NCBI GenBank assembly: GCA_963422745.1
Contig: OY730477.1
Coordinates: forward strand, 2,976,001-3,040,000
Direction: 5' to 3'
Source: G963422745 sp963422745
Lineage (GTDB): Bacteria > Actinomycetota > Acidimicrobiia > Acidimicrobiales > Aldehydirespiratoraceae
DNA length: 64,000 bases
Positions 51,141 to 58,613 of the stretch are shown here, in pieces (position 1 is the first letter of the stretch; every line of letters starts with the position of its first letter). Position numbers and translations under genes: made by a program. The notes under the pieces were generated by a model. That model did no database searches, was not told the origin of the DNA, and worked only from the letters and a program-made list of their open reading frames with translations.

Positions 51141-52214
51141 ATCACGATCGGTTCGTGGCTCTGCGAAAGCACCCAGAACACGAAGCACGCCGCTCTTTCG
51201 GTCGGTTTTGAGATCGACTCTGGCAACCAAACGATCCCCGAGCAGAAACGGCAGCACGTAGTACCCGTATACACGCTTCGCTTTCGGGGTGTAAATCTCG
51301 AGTCGATAGTTGAAATCAAACAAGCGCTCGGCGCGTTCGCGAAACCACACAACCGGATCAAAAGGACTCAACAGGGTGCACACATCCACGCTGCGGGGCA
51401 CCTTGGCAGCAGACGTCAAGAATGCAGAACGGTTCCAGCCTTGGACCTTGACCTCGGTCAGCTCACCACTATCGATCAATTCACGGATCTGTTCCTTAGC
51501 CGGGCGTTTGGGGAGACGGTGATAATCAACGAGATCCGCCGCTGTTGCCACACCAAGTGCCGCTGCGGCACGGCGTAGCAGCTCACGATGGGCCTCTGCG
51601 GTAGACGGTGTGCGTTCTGCCAGCACCCCAGCGGGGATGATCCGTTCCATGAGATCGTATTCCTTGAGGAACCTGGGCCTGCGCCGGATGCCTACCTCAC
51701 CTATGCGAAACAGCCAGTCCAGTGCCTGTGCACCGTCTGAGCGAGCCCCCCACCACTCCCCGGATTGGGGCCGAGGGTCTGCCAGCTCCGAGGCAGTAAG
51801 CGGCCGTTCACGAACCTGCGCCAAGACATCTGCGATGTAGGCCGGTTCATCGCGGGCAAGCCGGACAAGCCCATGCCATGTTCGGCCATCGCGAGCTGCT
51901 TGCTTGTCCCAACGCAGCAAAGGCTCATCAGCCACCGGCAGCAACGATGCCTCATGACACCAGGCCTCGAACCACTCGTCGTGTCGATAAGCAACAGCGT
52001 CGAGCAGCGTCGGGTCATAAGGACCAATGCGGGAGAACACGGGCAGGTACTGACTGCGTGTCACGATCGGTACCGAGTCCAGTTGCAGCAGTAGCGTCCT
52101 GTTCATAACCCGCCGCAGGTGGCGACGATCAACCTTGCCTCGGGGCCGAGGATCATTGAATCCCTGAGCATGCAGCGCAACCCGTCGCGCCTGTGAGCTA
52201 CTGAGACTGTTCAT
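51030..52214 (-). CDS. YcaQ-family winged-helix DNA glycosylase-like protein
   Basis: 394 residues of the winged helix DNA-binding domain-containing family that includes E. coli YcaQ and Streptomyces AlkZ, which unhook interstrand crosslinks. Landmarks are LLQLDSVPIVTRSQYLPVFS, the QxD/QxQ-position residues in QLDSV, ATAADLVDYHRLP, LLSPFDPVVWFRERAERLF and YYVLPFLLGDRLVARVDLK. The catalytic glutamine motif is QLD rather than QxQ. The 3' end lies in a young tandem duplication, so the exact C-terminus may have changed. Confidence 0.88.
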   Translation of the reverse strand: MNSLSSSQARRVALHAQGFNDPRPRGKVDRRHLRRVMNRTLLLQLDSVPIVTRSQYLPVFSRIGPYDPTLLDAVAYRHDEWFEAWCHEASLLPVADEPLLRWDKQAARDGRTWHGLVRLARDEPAYIADVLAQVRERPLTASELADPRPQSGEWWGARSDGAQALDWLFRIGEVGIRRRPRFLKEYDLMERIIPAGVLAERTPSTAEAHRELLRRAAAALGVATAADLVDYHRLPKRPAKEQIRELIDSGELTEVKVQGWNRSAFLTSAAKVPRSVDVCTLLSPFDPVVWFRERAERLFDFNYRLEIYTPKAKRVYGYYVLPFLLGDRLVARVDLKTDRKSGVLRVLGAFAEPRTDRDEVVCGLRRALDDLAVFVGVGAWKVSGGAGNLVSDLV

Positions 52215-52390
52215 GGTTCAACGACGCTATTGCCAACCCCGGAACCCACCCAGCCGCGCACCATCGGGGATGACACCACACTCGTCCGGGCCCACACCTA
52301 CAACAGTCCCAACACCCAGCCACGCACCGTTGGGGATAAACTCCGCACTACCCATACCAGCGGTGACTCACCAAGTAGGTGTCTTCGCGC
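52215..52390. repeat. short gap with a two-copy imperfect repeat
   Basis: CCAGCC(G/A)CGCACC(A/G)T(C/T)GGGGATGA and neighbouring CCACACCTACAACAGTCCCA occur in two degraded copies at about 52249 and 52318. No gene is visible. Confidence 0.6.
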
Positions 52391-55282
52391 CTAGACGACG
52401 AAGGTAACCATGCGGCCAGGCACGACCATCGACCGGCGCAGTTTCCGACCGGCGATGTGGGCATTCACGTTGGGGTCGGCCTCTGCAGCCATCAACACTT
52501 CTTCCTCGGATGCATCGCAGGCAATGGTGATCACTGCCCGAAGTCGGCCGTTGACCTGCACGGGTAGATCGAAGGTGTCGGCCACGAGATACGCGGGGTG
52601 AGCTTCAGGGAACGAGACGCAGGTCACCGAGCCTTGGCCTCCGAGCAGCTTCCATAGTTCCTCGGCGAGATGCGGTACCAGCGGCGACAACATCAACACC
52701 AAAGCCTCGGCCACCTCTCGAGGGGTGCGCTCAATCCTCGTGAGCAGGTTGTTCAACTCGGTGATCTTGGCGATTGCGGTGTTGAACCGCAAAGCGTCCA
52801 TGTCGGCGCGCACCCCGGCAATTGTTCGGTGAAGTGCACGCCGCAATGAGTCGTCGGGGGTTTCGTCAACCACCGTCAATTTACCAGAGGTCTCATCAAC
52901 GATGTTGCGCCAGACACGTTGCAGTAGCCGCATCGATCCCACCACAGAACGGGTTTCCCATGGCCGGTCCTGATCAATCGGACCCATCGACATCTCGTAG
53001 AGACGCAAAGTGTCAGCACCGTAGGCGGTGTACATCTCATCGGGGGTGACTGAGTTCTTGAGGCCCTTGCCCATCTTGCCGAACGTCCGGGTGACGGGTT
53101 CCCCTTCGAAGGTGAACCCGGTCTGCCTGTCGCCCTCAACCCGGTCCGCAGGCACATAGGATCCTCTGGCATCACGATAGGCCCACGCCTGGATGTAGCC
53201 TTGGTTGACCAGTCGTTTGAATGGTTCCGGGCCGCCCACATGACCGAGGTCGAACAGAACCTTGTGCCAGAACCGGCTATACAGCAGGTGCAAGACGGCG
53301 TGTTCTACACCGCCGACATAAAGATCAACACCTCCCACTGTGCCGTCGGCGTCGCTCATCCAGTAACGCTCAACATCACCGTCGACCATGGCGTTTTCGT
53401 TGGTGGGATCAAGGTAGCGCAGGTAATACCAGCACGACCCAGCCCATTGCGGCATCGTGTTGAGTTCTCGACGATAGATCTGAGGACCGTCGCCCAGATC
53501 CAACTTGATCGCACCCCAGTCCTGCGCACGGCCAAGTGGTGGCTCTGGATCGGAGTCGTCGTCAAGCACTCGAGGTGCCCAATCAATGAGGTCGGGCAGC
53601 GTGACAGGTAGTTCCGTTTCGGGTAAGGCAATCGGGATGCCGCTGGGGTCGTACACAATCGGGAACGGCTCGCCCCAGTAGCGCTGTCGCGAAAACAGCC
53701 AATCACGCATCCGGTAAGTAACCGTCCCGTCGCCGCATCCATGCTCCTGCAGCCAGTCGATAATCGCTGCCTTGGCGTCGTTGACGTTCAGGCCGTCAAG
53801 AAAGCCGCTGTTGATTATCTTTCCGTCGCCCAGGTACGGCCCGCCACGAAAATCCACTGGCGGTTGCACCGTGCGGATGATCGGCAGGCCGAACGTCTGT
53901 GCGAACTCCCAGTCCCGTTCATCCTGGCCCGGGACTGCCATAATCGCGCCCGTGCCGTAGCCCATAAGCACATAGTCAGAGATGAATACCGGAATCGGTT
54001 CGTCATTTACGGGATTGACGACGAAAGCGCCGATGAAGACCCCTGTTTTGTCTTTGGATTCCCCCGAATCACCGCCGCTGCCCGAGATCGCAGTTTCGTA
54101 GGGTTTGTCGGCGTGACCGGCCACATGGTCGGCCCCGTTTCCGGACGTATCGGTCCGAGCCACCCCGTTGCGATACCGCGCAATCGCTTCGCTTGGAGTT
54201 AACGCTCCCCCGGTCCATTTCGGATCGGTTCGCTCGGGCCATACCGCGGGAACCAGTTCGTCCACCAACCGATGCTCGGGTGCCAGCACCATATAAGTCG
54301 CACCGAAAACAGTGTCGGGCCGGGTGGTGAAGACCTTGATAGAGTCGAAGTTGATGTGAGCGCCAACAGATCGACCGATCCAGTTGCGCTGCATCGTCTT
54401 GACGGACTCCGGCCAGTCCAGCAGGTCCAGATCGTCCAGCAAGCGCTCCGCGTAGGCAGTAATGCGCATCATCCATTGTCTGAGCGGACGCTGAAAGACC
54501 CGATGATCACCTCGCTCGGAGAGTCCCTCTGAGGTGACCTCCTCATTGGCCAGCACCGTGCCGAGGGCGGGACACCAGTTGACCGGCGCCTCAGCCAGAT
54601 AAGCCAATCGGTAGTCCTGAAGCACTTCGCGCCTTTCGATGTCATCAAGCGACGCCCAATCCCTTCCGTTTGAGGGTTGGCGCTCACCAGCGTCGAACTC
54701 GGCGATCAGCTCCCGAATTGGGCGGGCGATCTTGGCTACGGGATCAAACCAGGAATCGAATATCTGCAAAAAGATCCACTGGGTCCATCGATAGAAGGAC
54801 TCATCGGTGGTGGCCACGGCACGGCGTCGATCGTGGCCCAGACCCAAACGTGTCATCTGGCGGGTCATCACCGCCATGTTCTGTTCGGTGTTGACCCTCG
54901 GATGTTCACCGGTCTGACGGGCATGCTCCTCGGCGGGCAGGCCGAACGCGTCGAAACCGATCGTGTGCAACACGTTGTAGCCGGTCATCCGCTTGAACCG
55001 GGCAAACACATCCGTGGCGATGTAGCCAAGCGGGTGACCGACATGAAGGCCCGACCCCGACGGGTACGGGAACATGTCCATTACGAACAGCTTCGGCCTG
55101 TCGACCACACCAAAGGGATCCTCCGACAGCCATCCCGACGGGTTGGGGGTTTCATAGGTCCCGGATTCGGCCCAGACGGTCTGCCAGCGGGTTTCGATCT
55201 CGCTGGCACGTGCCGCGTCATAACGAAAGCGGGGAGTGTCTGAATCGCCTGCGGCCGTTGCTGCATCGGGGCTGTCGGACAT
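52391..55282 (-). CDS. leuS: leucyl-tRNA synthetase
   Basis: 963 residues from ATG 55282. The HIGH motif region is PYPSGSGLHVGHPLGYIATD. The editing (CP1) domain includes FTTRPDTVFGATYMVLAPEH, and the KMSKS motif has the actinobacterial form FGKMGKGLKNSVTPDEM (KMGKS in mycobacteria; here the final Ser is Gly). The C-terminal domain ends RMVTFVV. It stands alone on the minus strand, with repeat arrays ahead of its start. Confidence 0.97.
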   Translation of the reverse strand: MSDSPDAATAAGDSDTPRFRYDAARASEIETRWQTVWAESGTYETPNPSGWLSEDPFGVVDRPKLFVMDMFPYPSGSGLHVGHPLGYIATDVFARFKRMTGYNVLHTIGFDAFGLPAEEHARQTGEHPRVNTEQNMAVMTRQMTRLGLGHDRRRAVATTDESFYRWTQWIFLQIFDSWFDPVAKIARPIRELIAEFDAGERQPSNGRDWASLDDIERREVLQDYRLAYLAEAPVNWCPALGTVLANEEVTSEGLSERGDHRVFQRPLRQWMMRITAYAERLLDDLDLLDWPESVKTMQRNWIGRSVGAHINFDSIKVFTTRPDTVFGATYMVLAPEHRLVDELVPAVWPERTDPKWTGGALTPSEAIARYRNGVARTDTSGNGADHVAGHADKPYETAISGSGGDSGESKDKTGVFIGAFVVNPVNDEPIPVFISDYVLMGYGTGAIMAVPGQDERDWEFAQTFGLPIIRTVQPPVDFRGGPYLGDGKIINSGFLDGLNVNDAKAAIIDWLQEHGCGDGTVTYRMRDWLFSRQRYWGEPFPIVYDPSGIPIALPETELPVTLPDLIDWAPRVLDDDSDPEPPLGRAQDWGAIKLDLGDGPQIYRRELNTMPQWAGSCWYYLRYLDPTNENAMVDGDVERYWMSDADGTVGGVDLYVGGVEHAVLHLLYSRFWHKVLFDLGHVGGPEPFKRLVNQGYIQAWAYRDARGSYVPADRVEGDRQTGFTFEGEPVTRTFGKMGKGLKNSVTPDEMYTAYGADTLRLYEMSMGPIDQDRPWETRSVVGSMRLLQRVWRNIVDETSGKLTVVDETPDDSLRRALHRTIAGVRADMDALRFNTAIAKITELNNLLTRIERTPREVAEALVLMLSPLVPHLAEELWKLLGGQGSVTCVSFPEAHPAYLVADTFDLPVQVNGRLRAVITIACDASEEEVLMAAEADPNVNAHIAGRKLRRSMVVPGRMVTFVV

Positions 55283-55329
55283 CGGCCAACAGGCTACGCG
55301 CTCGGCTTCGGTGTTCTGAGACAGTCGAA

Positions 55330-55735
55330 GAGTTGACCACCGAAATCCGATCCGACACAACCCCTAGCGATGCGCGCCTCAGCGTTGCGCGACACCCCCC
55401 GATCTACCGAAACCCGATCCGACACAACCCCTAGCGATGCGCGCCTCAGCGTTGCCTGACACCCCCCGATCTACCGAAACCCGATCCGACACAACCCCTA
55501 GCGATGCGCGCCTCAGCGTTGCCTGACACCCCCCGATCTACCGAAACCCGATCCGACACAACCCCTAGCGATGCGCGCCTCAGCGTTGCCTGACACCCCC
55601 CGATCTACCGAAACCCGATCCGACACAACCCCTAGCGATGCGCGCCTCAGCGTTGCCTGACACCCCCCGATATAGCGAAATCCGATCCGACACAGCCCCT
55701 AGCGTTGCGCGCCTTGGTGTTGCGTGACACTCCCT
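55330..55735. repeat. 67-bp tandem repeat array upstream of leuS and the methyltransferase operon
   Basis: Six copies of GAAACCCGATCCGACACAAC, CCCTAGCGATGCGCGCCTCA, GCGTTGCCTGACACCCCCCGA, TCTACC. The four central copies are practically identical, while the outer ones have drifted. It occupies the divergent promoter region between leuS and the corrinoid operon, so it may also hold promoters. Confidence 0.93.
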
Positions 55736-55782
55736 GATGTTTCGTGATACGGTACGGTTCCACGATGCGGGACAGCCCGAAG

Positions 55783-55800
55783 CGTTCCTACTAAGGAACG
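55783..55800 (+). promoter_or_regulatory. hairpin masking a ribosome binding site
   Basis: CGTTCCT-ACTA-AGGAACG is a seven-bp stem whose 3' arm contains AAGGAA, the apparent ribosome binding site for the leader ORF starting ten nt further on. Opening of the hairpin would be needed for initiation. Confidence 0.5.
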
Positions 55801-55808
55801 GTTTCGAT

Positions 55809-55904
55809 ATGAACCACATCACCAATCCCTTTCACGACACCCGCAACGCGAGTGTCGTTGAGTGGCTCAGGAGTTCCTGCATTGCCCGAAGAGATGGAAG
55901 ATGA
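55809..55904 (+). CDS. 31-codon leader ORF ahead of the corrinoid protein gene
   Basis: ATG 55809 with AAGGAA ten nt upstream encodes MNHITNPFHDTRNASVVEWL then RSSCIARRDGR. It ends inside the next gene, overlapping its probable TTG start (55882) by 23 nt. It may couple translation of the operon to the masked site. There is no family and no proof of expression. Confidence 0.4.
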   Translation: MNHITNPFHDTRNASVVEWLRSSCIARRDGR

Positions 55905-56577
55905 CATTGACCTTGACGCCTTGAGCGACGAGGATCTCACAGCCCAGATGCATGATGACCTCTACGACGGGCTAGCAACAGAGATCGCTCAGGGAACCAG
56001 GATTCTGCTTGGGCGTGGCTGGGGCCCCGGTCGCGTGCTCAACGACGCCTTGGTTGAAGGCATGCGTATTGTGGGTATTGACTTTCGTGACGGCATTCTC
56101 TTCGTGCCCGAGGTGCTGCTTGCTGCCAATGCCATGAAGGCCGGAATGGCTATCTTGAGGCCTCTGCTGGCCGAGACGGGTGCCGAACCGATCGGCAGCG
56201 TGGTGATCGGCACAGTGAAGGGCGACATCCACGACATCGGCAAGAATCTGGTGGGGATGATGCTCGAGGGTGCCGGTTTTGATGTCGTGGATCTGGGAAT
56301 CAACACCGACGTTGACAAGTTTCTGGCCGCCTTGGAGGAGCACCAGCCCGACATCTTGGGCATGTCGGCACTTCTCACCACGACCATGCCCTACATGAAG
56401 GTAGTGATCGACACCCTTGAGGAGAAGGGCATGCGCGACGACTACATCGTCTTGGTGGGCGGTGCCCCTCTCAACGAGGAGTTCGGTCGCGCCATCGGTG
56501 CCGACGCCTACTGCCGTGACGCCGCCGTGACCGCCGAGACCGCATCCGCGTTGGTTGCCGCAAAGCGAGCGGCGTGA
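55882..56577 (+). CDS. corrinoid (B12-binding) protein of a methyltransferase system, MtgC/MtbC-like
   Basis: 231 residues. An N-terminal helical cap domain (DGLATEIAQGTRILLGRGWG, LVEGMRIVGIDFRDGILFVPEV) precedes a B12-binding Rossmann domain with the lower-ligand motif VKGDIHDIGKNLVGMML, then MSALLTTTMPYMKVVID and VLVGGAPLN. It carries the methyl group between a substrate methyltransferase (MttB homologue at 60794) and the tetrahydrofolate methyltransferase (57564). TTG 55882 is chosen as start because AGGAG lies eight nt upstream; GTG 55852 and ATG 55894 are alternatives. Confidence 0.92.
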   Translation: MPEEMEDDIDLDALSDEDLTAQMHDDLYDGLATEIAQGTRILLGRGWGPGRVLNDALVEGMRIVGIDFRDGILFVPEVLLAANAMKAGMAILRPLLAETGAEPIGSVVIGTVKGDIHDIGKNLVGMMLEGAGFDVVDLGINTDVDKFLAALEEHQPDILGMSALLTTTMPYMKVVIDTLEEKGMRDDYIVLVGGAPLNEEFGRAIGADAYCRDAAVTAETASALVAAKRAA

Positions 56578-56633
56578 AAGGGCAACAACACCGGCATCAG
56601 CACCGACCGTCGGTGGCTTGAGCGGATACCGGC

Positions 56634-57239
56634 GTGAACGAAACTCCGCGGGTGTTGATCCTCGCCTGTGGTGCGCTTGCCCGCGAGATTCGCGACATAG
56701 CCCGCCTCCACAAACTCGATAACGTCACGCTTGAGTGTCTGCCGGCCGTGTTGCACAACCATCCCAGCAAGATTCCCGACGCTGTTCGTGCACGACTTGA
56801 TCGCGATGCCCACCATTATGACCGGGTGCTGCTCGGTTACGCCGACTGCGGAACATCGGGCGAGCTCGAAAAGATCTGTGCCCAGCGTGGGGTGGAGATG
56901 TTGCCGGGAGATCACTGCTATGAGTTCTTCGCAGGCGGCGACACCTGGCAGAGGTTGCATCACCGGGATCCCACGGCGTTCTACCTGACCGATTACCTGG
57001 CCAAGCACTTCGAACGGATCATCATGGACGGTTTGGGTATCGCCAAGCATCCAGAGCTGATCAACGCCTACTTCGGGAACTACACCAAGGTGATACATCT
57101 AGCTCAAACAGACGACCCCATAATTGACGCCGCCGCCAGGGCCGCAGCGGATCGACTGGGTCTTGCCCACCAGCGACTCGCCACAACCTACGGCGACCTG
57201 GAGCCAGCGTTGGTTCGGATCGCAGACAGTCGTGTCTAG
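56634..57239 (+). CDS. DUF1638 family protein
   Basis: 201 residues. RVLILACGALAREIRDI at the start, VLLGYADCGTSGELEKIC and ERIIMDGLGIAKHPELINAYFGNY define the DUF1638 family. Genes of this family accompany MttB/corrinoid clusters in many aerobic bacteria, yet their reaction is unknown. Conserved Cys residues in ACGALA and DCGTSG suggest metal or cobalamin chemistry. It starts at GTG 56634 and ends overlapping the next gene by eight nt. Confidence 0.9.
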   Translation: MNETPRVLILACGALAREIRDIARLHKLDNVTLECLPAVLHNHPSKIPDAVRARLDRDAHHYDRVLLGYADCGTSGELEKICAQRGVEMLPGDHCYEFFAGGDTWQRLHHRDPTAFYLTDYLAKHFERIIMDGLGIAKHPELINAYFGNYTKVIHLAQTDDPIIDAAARAAADRLGLAHQRLATTYGDLEPALVRIADSRV

Positions 57240-57567
57240 GCGAGGGCGTGGGCCACAGATCGTGACGATCTTCTGGCGTGACATTCCCGCTCAGGTGAAC
57301 GCCACCAACGAACAAGGCCGGCGAGAGCAGGTGTTGATGCATCAGCGATTCCAAAACGCCATAGACCGCGCAGCCCAAGTGGCGGGACTGACAGCACACG
57401 ACGACTATGTCACACAGTGGCGCCGAGAAGTACACAGCCCCGACGGTGATCCATTCAGTGCCGCCCGCGCGATCGCGAAACGGTTTGAACAGGCTCATTC
57501 TCCAGAAGAGCTGGAGGCCCTAGTGGCCAATGGTGGTCTGAACCGCGACACTGGAGCCTGTCCATGA
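57232..57567 (+). CDS. 'virulence factor' family small protein (PF13769-like)
   Basis: 111 residues from GTG 57232 (or GTG 57262). QIVTIFWRDIPAQVNA followed by QRFQNAIDRAAQVAGLTAHDDYVTQWRR is the signature of a family misleadingly named virulence factor. It lies next to DUF1638 and the corrinoid methyltransferase in many proteobacteria and actinobacteria. The role is unknown. The stop overlaps the next ATG (ATGA), showing tight coupling with the methyltransferase. Confidence 0.85.
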   Translation: MSRRGRGPQIVTIFWRDIPAQVNATNEQGRREQVLMHQRFQNAIDRAAQVAGLTAHDDYVTQWRREVHSPDGDPFSAARAIAKRFEQAHSPEELEALVANGGLNRDTGACP

Positions 57568-58466
57568 CCGACACCATCATCAGCAGCGCCTCCAAGGAGG
57601 TGGTGATCGGTTTCGGCCGACCCTTTGTGATGATAGGCGAGCGCATCAATCCGACGGGTCGCAAACTTCTCGCCGAGGAAATGAAGCAAGGCGATTTCAG
57701 CCGGGTTGAAGCCGACGCTTTGGCCCAGGTCGAAGCTGGTGCCCACATGCTTGACGTCAACGCCGGTATTCCCTTGGCTGATGAGCCTGCATTGCTGGCA
57801 GAGGCAATCAAGCTGGTGCAGTCGATCACCGACGTGCCGTTGTCCATTGACTCCTCAATCATTGAGGCGCTTGAGGCGGGAATTGCGGTGTACCAGGGTA
57901 AACCGCTCATCAATTCCGTGACCGGTGAACCCGAGGTGATGGAACGGGTGCTTCCGTTGGTTGCCAAGTCCGGTGCCGCGGTGGTAGCGATTTCCAACGA
58001 CGAGACCGGCATCTCAGAAGATCCCGACGTGCGCTTCGATGTCGCCTCGAGAATCGTAAGGGCCGCAGCCGACTACGGGATACCACCACACGACGTCGTC
58101 GTTGATCCGCTGGTGATGCCGATCGGTGCCATGGGAACTGCCGGGCAGCAAGTGTTCGCTCTCGTGCACCGCCTACGCAACGAACTCGGGGTCAACACAA
58201 CTTGCGGAGCATCCAACGTCAGTTTCGGTCTACCCAACCGTCAGTGGATCACGGGAACATTTCTGGCGATGGCGATCGGCTCCGGGATGACCTCAGCGAT
58301 CATGAACCCGATGCACGCCGAGGTGAGAACAGCGATCATGGCCGCCGACGTTCTCGCCGGACACGACCAGAACTGCACGTCATGGATCGCCGCGAACCGT
58401 AACCCCAACACAGTCGCCGGAGGGCACGCGAGGCGGCGTCGGCGCCGTGGCTCAAGCGCAGTCTGA
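57564..58466 (+). CDS. corrinoid:tetrahydrofolate methyltransferase, MtgA/MtrH-like
   Basis: 300 residues of the pterin-binding TIM-barrel family. MIGERINPTGRKLLAEEM, AGAHMLDVNAGIPLADEP, PLSIDSSIIEALEAGI, PLINSVTGEPEVMERVLPL and the Asn-rich region NTTCGASNVSFGLPNR are visible. It probably transfers the methyl group from the corrinoid protein to tetrahydrofolate. The C-terminus is an Arg-rich tail (GGHARRRRRRGSSAV) that overlaps a duplicated start of the next gene. Confidence 0.92.
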   Translation: MTDTIISSASKEVVIGFGRPFVMIGERINPTGRKLLAEEMKQGDFSRVEADALAQVEAGAHMLDVNAGIPLADEPALLAEAIKLVQSITDVPLSIDSSIIEALEAGIAVYQGKPLINSVTGEPEVMERVLPLVAKSGAAVVAISNDETGISEDPDVRFDVASRIVRAAADYGIPPHDVVVDPLVMPIGAMGTAGQQVFALVHRLRNELGVNTTCGASNVSFGLPNRQWITGTFLAMAIGSGMTSAIMNPMHAEVRTAIMAADVLAGHDQNCTSWIAANRNPNTVAGGHARRRRRRGSSAV

Positions 58467-58613
58467 ACTCTCCGAGGATGCCAAAGAAAAGCCGTCGGAG
58501 ATGACCAGCACCCACAAAGACGGCCGCGTAACCGTGATATTCACACCAGCAGGCATTAAGACACGGATCAAACCAGGAACCACAATCACAGCACGCGAGG
58601 CAGCATCGGCGCC
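58425..58613. repeat. 167-bp duplication of the methyltransferase/activator junction
   Basis: The end of the methyltransferase gene plus the first 45 or so codons of the activator gene occur twice, with starts at GTG 58447 and GTG 58614, 167 bp apart. Copy 1 forms an ORF of 74 codons (58447-58671, SELSEDAKEKPSEMT start) that overlaps both neighbours and runs out of frame at the copy boundary. It is probably a by-product, though it keeps a start overlapping the upstream stop. Confidence 0.9.

Noticed and set aside
52391..55243. Several 100-190 codon ORFs opposite leuS, atpD and atpA
   Set aside because: They are typical high-GC antisense shadows without start signals or domains.
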